Origin: Limnobacter sp. MED105
GTDB taxonomy: Bacteria > Pseudomonadota > Gammaproteobacteria > Burkholderiales > Burkholderiaceae_B
Assembly (NCBI RefSeq): GCF_000170915.1
Contig: NZ_ABCT01000005.1
Coordinates: forward strand, 62,001-126,000
Reading direction: 5' to 3'
DNA: 64,000 bases
Shown: one piece after another, positions 1 through 8,192 of the stretch
Layout of the letters: every line of letters begins with the position of its first letter
Numbering within the stretch: the first letter of the stretch is position 1
Position numbers and translations under genes: made by a program
The notes under the pieces: generated by a model
Database searches by the model: none
Seen by the model: only the letters and a program-made list of their open reading frames with translations
Told to the model about the DNA's origin: nothing

Positions 1-28
1 CCTGACAACATAAAAAAAGGACTGGGTT

Positions 29-622
29 GTGGCTAGAGTACTGAAAGAACAAAAACATGATGATGGAAGGCGTGGCGACATTGTTCGCGCAGCCGCCAAG
101 CTTTTTCGTGACAAGGGTTACGATGGCGCCAGCATGCGGGCGATTGCCAATGCAGTGGGCATGCAATGTGGCAGCCCTTTTTATCATTTTGCCAGCAAGC
201 AAGACATTCTGGTGGCGGTGGTTGAGGAAGGCTTGCGCCAGGGGCTTGAGAAAACGCGCGCTGTTGTCAAACCCAATTTACCGGCAGATGTGCAGTTTCG
301 CGCTTTGGTGAAAGTGCACCTCAGCATCATTCTTGAAGACGGAAACGACTTCATTCCAGTGATGCTTTACAACTGGCGTTGCCTGGACGAGGTACATCAA
401 CGCAGACTGATTGCCACCAAAGATGAATATGATGCAATTTGGCAAAATGCGGTCAATGGTTTGCACAATGCGGGTTTTCTGGGTGGGGACACCAAGTTTG
501 CGCGCTTGATGGTGTTGGGTGCCATGAACTTCATGGTGACTTGGTACAAGCCCAAGAAAGGCGACAATCTGGATACGCTTTCTGACAAAGTGGTTGCCTT
601 TTTTCTGTCTCAACACGCCTGA
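29..622 (+). CDS. TetR/AcrR-family transcriptional regulator
   Basis: A 197-residue protein of typical TetR length. Residues about 14-60 form the N-terminal helix-turn-helix domain (an AAAKLFRDKGYDGASMRAIA stretch, then a recognition helix ending in FYHFASKQDIL). The C-terminal two thirds is the variable ligand-binding domain and does not reveal the effector. It starts at a GTG with an A-rich purine stretch (AAAAAAAGG, positions 12-20) just upstream. The next gene lies on the opposite strand, so this gene is alone or ends an operon that begins outside the window. TetR proteins usually repress a neighbouring operon; the target is not visible. Regulation of the nearby AtuA-like gene is possible but is only inference from proximity. 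Confidence 0.85.
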   Translation: MARVLKEQKHDDGRRGDIVRAAAKLFRDKGYDGASMRAIANAVGMQCGSPFYHFASKQDILVAVVEEGLRQGLEKTRAVVKPNLPADVQFRALVKVHLSIILEDGNDFIPVMLYNWRCLDEVHQRRLIATKDEYDAIWQNAVNGLHNAGFLGGDTKFARLMVLGAMNFMVTWYKPKKGDNLDTLSDKVVAFFLSQHA

Positions 623-636
623 AGTTTGCCAATGAG

Positions 637-676
637 AAAAAGCCCTTGCTTGCGTTTAAGCAGCAAGGGCTTTTTT
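637..676. terminator. bidirectional rho-independent terminator
   Basis: A perfect 10-bp inverted repeat (641-650 and 662-671, AGCCCTTGCT) with an 11-nt loop, preceded by an A-run and followed by a T-run. It lies between convergent genes and can serve both. Confidence 0.85.
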
Positions 677-692
677 ATTGCAGGGCTTGCGA

Positions 693-1454
693 TTAACGCA
701 ACAAGCCTGTCAGTGACGCTGGGCGTGAAGCAATCACGTTCTGAATCAGGCTTGAGGTCATGGCGGTAATGGCACCCAACTGACCGGCATTCATCATGCT
801 GGCTGTTGCGCTCAAATTGCCGGCCAGGTTGGCAGTGGCCAAGCCTGTAATGTCCAGTGAACCTGTGCTTGCCATGTCTGCGGCCAGGTTTGCACCAGAG
901 GTCATGTTGGCCACGTTTTGCACGGTGCCCAATACACCACCAGTCACACCTTCAACCACAGTACCTGCTGTTTGATACACGCCGTCAACGGTGTTAAGTA
1001 CCTGGCCCAACTGCTCGCCGCTCAAATTAACTGTGGCGCTCAAGCTGGCATTGGCACTTGCCATGGCTTGGCCTGCGTTGTCCTGGCCAGCTTCGGCCGA
1101 CTCACCCACGTTGTCACCGGTCGCAGCGGTTTGGTCGCCAGCTTCGGGTTGTTCCATCTCCGGGGCTTCAGCAGTAGGTGCAGGTTCGTTGGTGGGTGCT
1201 GGTTCAGCCACGGGTGTTGGTTGTGGAGCTGCTTCTGGGGCAGGCTGGGCTGCTGGTGGTTGCTGGCGCTGAAACAGGCTTACCTTGATTTCGCCTTGTG
1301 CCTGACCTTGAGCAGACGCTTGCTGACCTGAATGTGCAGCAGCGAACAAAGCGCCCCAGCCATTCAAGGTAGCAATGTCAGAAGCCTGAGCTGTCATGGG
1401 CATTGCGAAAGAGGAAGCGATAGCTGCAACGATTGCGATCTGTTTGACTTGCAT
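693..1454 (-). CDS. exported Ala/Pro/Glu-rich protein of unknown function
   Basis: A 253-residue protein I do not recognise. Residues 1-24 are a clear Sec signal peptide (KQIAIVAAIASSFAMPMTAQA). The mature part begins with a short region containing GWGALFAAAHSGQQ. A low-complexity linker of roughly residues 65-110 follows, made almost entirely of Pro, Ala, Glu and Thr. The C-terminal half is Ala/Gly/Ser/Asn-rich with weakly repeating segments of the type ANLAADMAS and ANLAGNLSAT. There is no cysteine in the mature protein and no lipobox. A good Shine-Dalgarno (AGGAG) precedes the ATG. The composition suggests an envelope or surface protein with a flexible linker; no enzymatic function can be claimed. 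Confidence 0.75.
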   Translation of the reverse strand: MQVKQIAIVAAIASSFAMPMTAQASDIATLNGWGALFAAAHSGQQASAQGQAQGEIKVSLFQRQQPPAAQPAPEAAPQPTPVAEPAPTNEPAPTAEAPEMEQPEAGDQTAATGDNVGESAEAGQDNAGQAMASANASLSATVNLSGEQLGQVLNTVDGVYQTAGTVVEGVTGGVLGTVQNVANMTSGANLAADMASTGSLDITGLATANLAGNLSATASMMNAGQLGAITAMTSSLIQNVIASRPASLTGLLR

Positions 1455-1594
1455 GGTGTTCTCCTGTGTGTTGGGTGTAGTAGGCGCTCTCTGGATCTCG
1501 CCTCACACTTTCACTAACGGAGACACCGTGTAGGAAAAAGATAACTAGCTAGGGGGTCCGCCCAACGTGGTGTACCCCTTCAAACAGGTGAAGA

Positions 1595-3382
1595 TTATTC
1601 GGTTATTTTCATGTTTAGCAGCACTTGGGCCATGCCTTTACCCAGTGGATCATTTCTCATCGAGGTCATTCCTCCGCCGTCCAGCGCTTCTTTCATAACG
1701 AGATTAAAAGCTTGAACTTGAGGTAGCTCGAAAGTGTGAATCTCGCCTTTCACCAAATGCGCCAGGTAGTTTTTTACATTCTCGGGGCGCAGCAAATGCT
1801 GCAGCAAAGCCCAATATTCAGGCTTTCGGGCCACAATACCCACGTTGCTGGTGTCGCCTTTGTCGCCGCTGCGACCGTGTGCGATTTCAATCAAGGGTTT
1901 GCCCAATAGCTCGCGGGGCACTGTGACTTTTTCAAATGACCTTTCAGTAATCGGGTGCGTTTCAACGCGTGCTTTGGGGTGTTCCGGCTCCAGGTATTGA
2001 ACAGGCTCGCCGCCTACTTGAACCACAGCGGTTTGCATGTGTTTGGGCACAAAGCAGCTGAACATCTTCACCAGGGGCGTTACATTGGGGCGTCCCATGC
2101 CAAAGTTTCCGCTCGTGCCTGGTGCATAGCTGGTACCAGCTGGCGCAATTTCGCGGGAGAAAATTGCAGCGGCCTTCTTGTCGCTGTGTGTAATTGCGAT
2201 GCGCATCATGGCCTCGTGGCCCAACTGCACTTGGGCATGCGGGCCCAAATCGGTTTCGCTGCCAATAATTTCGATGGACGTGCGCGTGTAGTCTGCCAAA
2301 CCCTGGCGCTTGAACATGGCGCGCGTGCGTTCCAGAATGGCTTCGCCTGTACGCCTTGCCTTGGCATGTGCATCAAACCCCACGATCGACAGCATGCCAA
2401 TGCACCGAAATCCTTCGGGATAAGTAGCGCATACTTTGTACAAGTCGCTGGGGGCTTTGCCAGTGGCTCCATAAATCCGTACCCGGTTTGAACCGGTTTC
2501 TTCAATGTTCACTGTGGTGAAATCGCACACCACATCGGGCAGCGCATAGTTGGCCGGATCATGAATTTCGTAAAGCAATTGCTCTGTGGCTACGGCTTTG
2601 TTCACCAAGCCACCAGTGCCTTCTGGTTTGCTTAATTCAAAGCTGCCATCGGCAGAAACTTCAACAATCGGGTAACCAATGTTGGCCCAGTCGGGCACTT
2701 GTTGCCAGTCTGTGAAAAGTCCGCCGGTGGCTTGGGCTCCGCACTCTACGATGTGGCCGGCCAGGCTCCCTTGGGCAAGCGGGTTCAAGTCAGTGGTTTG
2801 CCACTTGAATTCATGCACCAGTGCGCCCAACACCATCGCGCTGTCGACCACACGGCCGGTAATCACAATGTCAGCACCCGCATCCAGCGCTGCAGCAATT
2901 GGAAACGCACCCAGGTAGGCATTGGCTGTGAGAAAAAACGGCGGTGCTGCCTGATTCGAATGTTGGTCTCTCAACTCAACGCCATCTTTGCGCAGCTGGC
3001 CCAGTGTGCCAGTCGCATCATCTCCGCTGACCACACCAATCCGAATCGTGTGACCCGCTTCCGTCATGGCTTGCTGCAAGGCCGCCGCACAGCCTGCGGG
3101 GTTGAGTCCGCCGGCATTCGCAATAATCCTGATGCCTTTGGATTTGGCCACGGGCAAGGCCTTCTTCATCAGATCAATGAAGTCCAGTGCATAACCATGC
3201 TCCGGGTTTTTCATGCGCATGCCAGCCATAATGGCCAAAGTAAGCTCGGCGAGGTAATCGTAGGTGATGTATTGAATCCCCGGGACCTTCAGCAGTTGCT
3301 CGGTACCCTGGCTACTGTCGCCCCAAAAGCCGCAGGCGCCGCCGATTTTGATGGTGTTTGGGGTTGGCATGCTCATGGTCAC
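1595..3382 (-). CDS. AtuA-type acyclic terpene utilisation protein (DUF1446 family)
   Basis: A 595-residue protein with the AtuA/DUF1446 fold: the N-terminal motif KIGGACGFWGDSSQG, the GADIVITGRVVDSA segment in the middle, and a C-terminal AtuA-like ferredoxin-fold domain from about residue 485 (LIEIAHGRSGDKGDTSNVGI). Family members occur in citronellol/geraniol and leucine-type acyl-CoA degradation clusters, but their exact reaction is not well established. The usual partner genes (biotin carboxylase, carboxyltransferase) are absent, so this is an orphan copy. The reading frame opens with GTG-ACC-ATG, so translation may start at the GTG (3382) or at the ATG 6 nt later; neither has a strong Shine-Dalgarno. 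It has its own promoter with an overlapping palindrome. Confidence 0.8.
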   Translation of the reverse strand: MTMSMPTPNTIKIGGACGFWGDSSQGTEQLLKVPGIQYITYDYLAELTLAIMAGMRMKNPEHGYALDFIDLMKKALPVAKSKGIRIIANAGGLNPAGCAAALQQAMTEAGHTIRIGVVSGDDATGTLGQLRKDGVELRDQHSNQAAPPFFLTANAYLGAFPIAAALDAGADIVITGRVVDSAMVLGALVHEFKWQTTDLNPLAQGSLAGHIVECGAQATGGLFTDWQQVPDWANIGYPIVEVSADGSFELSKPEGTGGLVNKAVATEQLLYEIHDPANYALPDVVCDFTTVNIEETGSNRVRIYGATGKAPSDLYKVCATYPEGFRCIGMLSIVGFDAHAKARRTGEAILERTRAMFKRQGLADYTRTSIEIIGSETDLGPHAQVQLGHEAMMRIAITHSDKKAAAIFSREIAPAGTSYAPGTSGNFGMGRPNVTPLVKMFSCFVPKHMQTAVVQVGGEPVQYLEPEHPKARVETHPITERSFEKVTVPRELLGKPLIEIAHGRSGDKGDTSNVGIVARKPEYWALLQHLLRPENVKNYLAHLVKGEIHTFELPQVQAFNLVMKEALDGGGMTSMRNDPLGKGMAQVLLNMKITE

Positions 3383-3405
3383 TTGTCGATGGTATTGGGA
3401 GGTCC

Positions 3406-3447
3406 ATCATAACAAAGCCACTTGCAATAAATCAAACGATCGTTTGA
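3406..3447 (-). promoter_or_regulatory. promoter of the AtuA-like gene with overlapping TetR-type operator
   Basis: On the minus strand a TTGATT -35 (3430-3435) and a TATGAT -10 (3406-3411) are separated by 18 bp. The -35 runs into a perfect 16-bp palindrome, TCAAACGATCGTTTGA (3432-3447), which has the size and shape of a TetR-family operator. A repressor bound there would block RNA polymerase. The regulator's identity is inference. Confidence 0.65.
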
Positions 3448-3457
3448 ATTATTCAAA

Positions 3458-3487
3458 TTGCAGACCACTTCTCAACCCGCGTATCTT
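3458..3487 (+). promoter_or_regulatory. probable promoter of the helicase gene
   Basis: TTGCAG (3458-3463) and TATCTT (3482-3487) are separated by 18 bp and would give a transcript starting just before the first ATG at 3502. It is divergent from the AtuA-like promoter, whose palindrome lies immediately upstream, so both genes might respond to one regulator. Confidence 0.4.
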
Positions 3488-3501
3488 ATCGCGTAGGCAG
3501 C

Positions 3502-6192
3502 ATGGCACAATCGAACATCGATTTAACTTTGCAGTACACCATGTCTGAATTTCGAGGCATTCCACCCGGTCCCAATGTGGGCACCCAACTCAAGGCCTTG
3601 CGTCGCAAGAAGAAAGCTGGAGAAAAAGCAAGTCAGCAAGCCTTGATTCAGTCGGAAATTCAATCCAGCAGCGCAGTGGCCAACAATGCTGAATTGACCA
3701 TGCCACCGTTGCGAGAACTGAACCTTGAGCGCGTGAAGGCCTGGTTCCATGCACAAGGCTGGGAGCCTTTTGATTATCAGCTCCAGGTGTGGAATGCCTT
3801 CCAGAAAGGGCACAGTGGTTTACTGCATGCCACTACCGGTGCAGGTAAAACCCTGGCAGTGTGGCTGGGTGCCTTGTTAAGACTGGCGCAGACTCCAGCG
3901 CCGCGGGGCGCAGCAACACGTGTCATGTGGATAACGCCCATGCGTGCCTTGGCTGCAGACAGCACCAAGGCTTTGCAAAAATCGCTTTCCGCATTGGCGG
4001 GCGATTGCGACGTGGCCCTGCAAACCGGTGACACCGATTCAGCTGCGCGAGCGGCCATTTTGCGCAAACCACCTTTTGCATTGGTCACGACGCCTGAAAG
4101 CCTGACCCTGATGTTCACACGCGCCAGTAGCCAACCCAATTTAAGCAAGCTGCAAGTGTTGGTCGTTGATGAATGGCACGAGCTGATCGGTAACAAACGT
4201 GGCGTGCAACTGCAGCTGGCCATCGCGCGCCTGGCGCGTATTAACCCCGGCTTGCAGGTGTGGGGTTTAAGTGCCACCTTGGGTAATTTGCAGGTGGCCA
4301 TGGATGTGCTGTTGCACCCAGTGAAAAACCACAGCAAGTCCACTTTGGTTCAAGGCAAGTTACCCAAACAGTTGATGATCGATAGCCTGATTCCAGACAC
4401 CTTTGAGCGTTTTCCATGGGGTGGGCATTTGGGCCTGAATCAGCTTGAGTTTGTGGCGCGCGAAATTGACCAGTCTGCATCTACCCTGGTCTTCACCAAT
4501 ACGCGTTCCCAAGCCGAAATTTGGTATCAGGCTTTGCTCGAAGCTCGGCCCGACTACGCCGGTTTACTGGCTTTACACCATGGCTCGCTGGACAAAACCG
4601 TGCGCGACTGGGTTGAACAGGGTTTGAAAAGCGGCAGTTTGAAGGCGGTGGTGTGCACCTCGTCACTTGATTTGGGTGTCGATTTTTTGCCCGTAGAACG
4701 CGTAATTCAAATTGGTTCGCCCAAAGGTGTTGCCCGTCTGCTTCAACGTGCAGGCCGTTCTGGCCACGCACCCGGCAGACCCTCCCGAATTACCGTGGTA
4801 CCCACCCATGCACTTGAGCTTGTTGAGGCCGCCGCGGCCCGCCATGCGGCTCAACTAAAACAGATCGAATCGCGCTTTAGCCCGCAGGCACCGCTGGACG
4901 TGTTGGTGCAGCACTTGGTTACCGTGGCCATGGGCACGGGATTCAAGCCTGATGAATTGTTTGCTGAAGTTCGCACCACGATTGCCTATGAAAATTTGAG
5001 TCGTACCCAGTTCGATTGGGCTTTGATATTTGTAGAAAAGGGTGGTGAAAGCCTGGCTGCCTATCCGGACTATCAAAGGGTGGCCGCTGATGAAGAAGGC
5101 ATTTACCGAGTGCCGCGGCGTGATATTGCGCGCAGGCATGCCATGTCGGTGGGCACCATTGTCTCCGATGCGGCCATGCACGTGGCGTGGATGACTGGTG
5201 GTCGCCTTGGTACCATTGAGGAGGGGTTTATTGCACGCCTGAAAACCGGCGATTGTTTTAGTTTCGCAGGCCGTGTGCTTGAATTGGTGAAGGTGCGTGA
5301 CATGACCGCCTATGTGCGCAAAGCCAATCGCAAAAAGGCCACGGTGCCGCAGTGGCAGGGCGGTAAAATGCCCTTGAGCAGCGAACTTGCCCATGCATCG
5401 CTGCAAATGCTGGAGTTGGCACACCAGTCCATTTCTTCTGGAAAAAAGATCGCCTTGCCGGAATTGCACGCGCTGGAAAGTTTGCTGGCTTTGCAAATGC
5501 GCTGGAGTGCTTTGCCCAACACGGGCAATCTGCTGATCGAAGAGATGCACAGCAAAGAAGGTCACCATCTGTTTGTATATCCATTTGAGGGACGCACAGT
5601 GCACATTGGCTTGGCCAGCCTTCTGGCGTGGCGCGCTTCGCGCAATAAACCAGGCACGTTTTCCATTGCCATGAATGATTATGGGTTTGAGTTGTTGAGC
5701 GCCGAGCCTGTGAACTGGCATGAATGGGTAGCGGGCGACCTTGCCCAGGCCCCTTTGTTTTCAACAGACCATCTTTTTGAAGATGTGCTGGCCTGTTTGA
5801 ATGCTTCCGAACTTGCCCAGCGACGTTTTCGAGAAATTGCGAGAATTGCTGGACTGGTTTTTCAGGGCTACCCCGGGGCCGGAAAAAGTGCGAAGCAATT
5901 ACAAGCCTCCAGCGGCTTGTTTTTTGAGGTGTTCAAAAAGCACGATCAACAAAACTTGTTGCTCGATCAGGCCCAGCGTGAGGCGCTTGAACAAGAACTT
6001 GATTTGAAGCGGATGGAGTCTGCTCTTCGTGCAATTCAGTGCAAAACGCTGGCTTTTAAATTGATTGATCGCCCCACACCCTTTGCGTTTCCACTGCTGA
6101 TTGAGCGATTGCGCGAAACTGTCAGTACTGAAAAACTAAGTGACCGGGTGGCGCGCATGGTGGCTGAGTTGGAGAAAGCTGCTCAGGCCTAA
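3502..6192 (+). CDS. Lhr-type, ligase-associated DNA damage response DEXH-box helicase
   Basis: An 896-residue superfamily-2 helicase. Walker A is TTGAGKT (residues 111-117), the DExH box is DEWH (223-226), motif III is SAT (257-259) and motif VI is QRAGRSGH (415-422). A long Lhr-core winged-helix and DUF4145-like C-terminal region follows. In proteobacteria this family (TIGR04121 type) is encoded with an exonuclease, an ATP-dependent DNA ligase and the PdeM phosphoesterase; here only the phosphoesterase follows. The first 70 residues are a Lys/Gln-rich extension before homology begins. The 3502 start has only a weak Shine-Dalgarno, and the in-frame ATG at 3541 is an alternative. The predicted role is 3'-5' ATP-driven unwinding in DNA repair. 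Confidence 0.9.
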   Translation: MAQSNIDLTLQYTMSEFRGIPPGPNVGTQLKALRRKKKAGEKASQQALIQSEIQSSSAVANNAELTMPPLRELNLERVKAWFHAQGWEPFDYQLQVWNAFQKGHSGLLHATTGAGKTLAVWLGALLRLAQTPAPRGAATRVMWITPMRALAADSTKALQKSLSALAGDCDVALQTGDTDSAARAAILRKPPFALVTTPESLTLMFTRASSQPNLSKLQVLVVDEWHELIGNKRGVQLQLAIARLARINPGLQVWGLSATLGNLQVAMDVLLHPVKNHSKSTLVQGKLPKQLMIDSLIPDTFERFPWGGHLGLNQLEFVAREIDQSASTLVFTNTRSQAEIWYQALLEARPDYAGLLALHHGSLDKTVRDWVEQGLKSGSLKAVVCTSSLDLGVDFLPVERVIQIGSPKGVARLLQRAGRSGHAPGRPSRITVVPTHALELVEAAAARHAAQLKQIESRFSPQAPLDVLVQHLVTVAMGTGFKPDELFAEVRTTIAYENLSRTQFDWALIFVEKGGESLAAYPDYQRVAADEEGIYRVPRRDIARRHAMSVGTIVSDAAMHVAWMTGGRLGTIEEGFIARLKTGDCFSFAGRVLELVKVRDMTAYVRKANRKKATVPQWQGGKMPLSSELAHASLQMLELAHQSISSGKKIALPELHALESLLALQMRWSALPNTGNLLIEEMHSKEGHHLFVYPFEGRTVHIGLASLLAWRASRNKPGTFSIAMNDYGFELLSAEPVNWHEWVAGDLAQAPLFSTDHLFEDVLACLNASELAQRRFREIARIAGLVFQGYPGAGKSAKQLQASSGLFFEVFKKHDQQNLLLDQAQREALEQELDLKRMESALRAIQCKTLAFKLIDRPTPFAFPLLIERLRETVSTEKLSDRVARMVAELEKAAQA

Positions 6193-6226
6193 AAGATTAA
6201 AAACTACGACTCAGGTTATTTTCACC

Positions 6227-6877
6227 GTGCATTTGTTGTCAGCAAATTATTCGACTCATTCAATTGAAACACCTTTTGGTGCGCTTCAGCTGTCGCACCA
6301 CAAAGTGGTGTTTTCGCCAGCGCATCAAGCCATGTTTGTTGCTGATATTCACTTGGGCAAGGCAGCAACATTTCGAAGCCTTGGTGTGCCTGTGCCGGCC
6401 GGCACTACGCAGGAGAACCTGGATAAGCTTTCAGGATGCATTGCAGAATTCAAACCGCTTTCGGTTTATTTTCTGGGCGATTTGCTGCACGCCAAGGCAG
6501 CGCACAACGCAGAGTTACTGGAAAAGTTGCAGCAATGGCGCCAGCAGCACAGCAATATTCAAATGACCTTGATTCGAGGCAACCACGACAGCAAGGCGGG
6601 CGATCCACCTGTAAGTTTGAACATTGCCGTGGTCGAAGAGCCTTTCATGTTGGGTGGTTTTGCTTTGTGCCATCACCCGCAAACAGTGCCCAGCGCTTTG
6701 GTATTGGCCGGGCATGAGCACCCCGTGGTGGTGTTAAACGGCAAGGGTAGAAGCCGAGCCCGGTTGCCATGCTTCTACCTGAAAACAGACCAGCTCATCT
6801 TGCCTTCATTTGGTGCTTTCACCGGCGGGTATTCAGTGAATCCCCAGGCCGGTGAAGCAGTATTTCCAGTGGTCTGA
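6227..6877 (+). CDS. pdeM: ligase-associated DNA damage response endonuclease PdeM (metallophosphoesterase)
   Basis: A calcineurin-like phosphoesterase of about 216 residues with the binuclear-metal motifs in order: FVADIHLGKAA (D-x-H), FLGDLLH (GD), RGNHDSK (GNHD), CHHP and AGHEHP. Homologues are manganese-dependent DNA endonucleases encoded with the Lhr-type helicase. The frame is open from an ATG at 6140, but that stretch only overlaps the end of the helicase and its translation does not look like protein. The GTG at 6227, 35 bp after the helicase stop, fits the family N-terminus better. The start is therefore uncertain, while the gene call is firm. It is probably co-transcribed with the helicase. 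Confidence 0.85.
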   Translation: MHLLSANYSTHSIETPFGALQLSHHKVVFSPAHQAMFVADIHLGKAATFRSLGVPVPAGTTQENLDKLSGCIAEFKPLSVYFLGDLLHAKAAHNAELLEKLQQWRQQHSNIQMTLIRGNHDSKAGDPPVSLNIAVVEEPFMLGGFALCHHPQTVPSALVLAGHEHPVVVLNGKGRSRARLPCFYLKTDQLILPSFGAFTGGYSVNPQAGEAVFPVV

Positions 6878-6881
6878 AACT

Positions 6882-7334
6882 TTACTTGCCTTTGTTCAAA
6901 CCCAGCGCGCCGCCGCCCAAGGCCACAATCATCAGCAGGCCACCCGCCACACTGATATTTTTCATGAACATCAGTTGCTGCACATAGGCTTGTTCAGCAG
7001 GCATGGCCCAGTAGTTGTGAAACAGCACCGAGGCCGCCAAGGTGAAGCCAGCCAGCAGCAACGCTGCAATTCTTACCTGGAAGCCGACGATCAAGGCCAG
7101 CCCCGCGCCAATTTCAACCGCAATGGTCAGCATAGTAAGTACTTCTGGAAAAGGCAGACCCACAGAACCGATGTACCCGGCCGTGCCTTCAAATCCCCCA
7201 ATCTTGTCGAATCCAGCCAGAACAAACATGGCGGCCAATAGAACCCGGCCAATCAGGGCGATGGTGGGGGCTGAGGTATTCAAGGCGTTGTCCAGCACAT
7301 TGGTACCTGCGTGTGTTGTGTTTGCTGTAGTCAT
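6882..7334 (-). CDS. DoxX family membrane protein
   Basis: A 150-residue protein with four hydrophobic segments, at about residues 26-44, 63-85, 88-106 and 128-144. The family pattern is present: GRVLLAAMFVLAGFDKIGG in the first segment, then VEIGAGLALIVGF. DoxX relatives are inner-membrane proteins with loosely defined roles in redox or quinone-linked metabolism; the substrate cannot be read from the sequence. The gene is convergent with the phosphoesterase, four bases separating the stops, and divergent from the TetR gene of the fatty-acid operon. The N-terminal 25 residues are polar and may be cytoplasmic. Confidence 0.85.
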   Translation of the reverse strand: MTTANTTHAGTNVLDNALNTSAPTIALIGRVLLAAMFVLAGFDKIGGFEGTAGYIGSVGLPFPEVLTMLTIAVEIGAGLALIVGFQVRIAALLLAGFTLAASVLFHNYWAMPAEQAYVQQLMFMKNISVAGGLLMIVALGGGALGLNKGK

Positions 7335-7431
7335 TTCAATTCTCCGTAGTGGGTTGGCGATTCACTGAATCGATGGGTGAATCATGCGCGCCCAAGCGGA
7401 CTAAATCGAGCAGGGGTTTTTGCACTGTTTA

Positions 7432-7446
7432 TTCAAATTATTTGAA
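7432..7446. promoter_or_regulatory. palindrome in the doxX-tetR divergent region
   Basis: Arms TTCAAAT and ATTTGAA flank one central base in the 227-bp divergent spacer. This is operator-like, but there is no direct evidence for a bound factor. Its half-site resembles the TCAAACGAT-type half-site found upstream of the AtuA-like gene. Confidence 0.35.
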
Positions 7447-7538
7447 CAATAAAATCGCGTTTGTATTACCCTAGAGTAAATTCTCTAACCTGGCCCATTC
7501 CCTTTTTCCTGAAGAAATAGCGTACACTCATAAAAAAA

Positions 7539-7548
7539 CGAACGTTCG
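7539..7548. promoter_or_regulatory. probable autoregulatory operator of the fatty-acid TetR regulator
   Basis: A perfect 10-bp palindrome, CGAACGTTCG, ends 13 bp before the ATG of the TetR gene. GAACGTTC-type sequences are common TetR-family sites, and the position is right for autorepression and for control of the fad operon downstream. Confidence 0.5.
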
Positions 7549-7561
7549 GTCTATTTTCTAT

Positions 7562-8176
7562 ATGCGCAAAGGTGAACAAACCCGAGCCGCCATTGTTGAG
7601 GCGGCGCTCGAAATCGCGTCCACACAGGGACTCGAGGGTTTAACCATTGGCTCTATTGCAGAAAAAATGGCCATGAGCAAAAGTGGTGTGTTTGCCCACT
7701 TTGGCTCGCGTGAAGAACTTCAAATTGCCGTACTGCAAGAGTACGAGACCCAATTCATCAACGCCGTGTTGTTTCCCTGCCTGAAAGAGCCCCGTGGATT
7801 GCCGCGCTTGCGTGCAATTTTCATGCGCTGGCTTGACCGAATCGGCAAGGAAATCGACAGTGGTTGCATCTACATTTCAGGCGCGACAGAATACGACGAC
7901 AGGCCAGGGGCGGTTCGCGATGTCCTGGTGAAAATGCATCGCGACTGGCAAAAAGAAATGCACCGTGCCACGGCACAGGCCATCGAAGAAAATCATTTAC
8001 CAGCCAATCAGGCCCATGCGGATCAACTCGTTTTCGAGATGGTTGGCCTGATTCTGGCAGCGCACCAGCAAGGTCGCCTGATGGGCGACGCCTTGTCTGT
8101 GAAGCGAGCCAGTCAAGGCTTCGAACGCATGATTCAGCATTACCAGCAAACCCAGTCAGAAATTCTGAGCCAGTAG
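7562..8176 (+). CDS. TetR-family regulator of the beta-oxidation operon
   Basis: A 204-residue TetR protein. The HTH domain spans about residues 5-52 (EAALEIASTQGLEGLTIGSI, then KSGVFAHFGSREELQ). The C-terminal part resembles the ligand domains of TetR regulators that respond to acyl-CoA or fatty acids (WLDRIGKEIDSGCIYISGA). It is the first gene of a same-strand series, 16 bp upstream of the acyl-CoA dehydrogenase, a context that strongly suggests it represses fatty-acid degradation until an acyl ligand binds. The palindrome in its leader supports autoregulation. The ligand is inferred from context only. Confidence 0.85.
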   Translation: MRKGEQTRAAIVEAALEIASTQGLEGLTIGSIAEKMAMSKSGVFAHFGSREELQIAVLQEYETQFINAVLFPCLKEPRGLPRLRAIFMRWLDRIGKEIDSGCIYISGATEYDDRPGAVRDVLVKMHRDWQKEMHRATAQAIEENHLPANQAHADQLVFEMVGLILAAHQQGRLMGDALSVKRASQGFERMIQHYQQTQSEILSQ

Positions 8177-8192
8177 TACCAGGAGACCTTAA

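Noticed and set aside
4855-5721. Antisense frame of 288 codons within the helicase gene
   Set aside because: It is fully inside the conserved Lhr gene and its product resembles no family.
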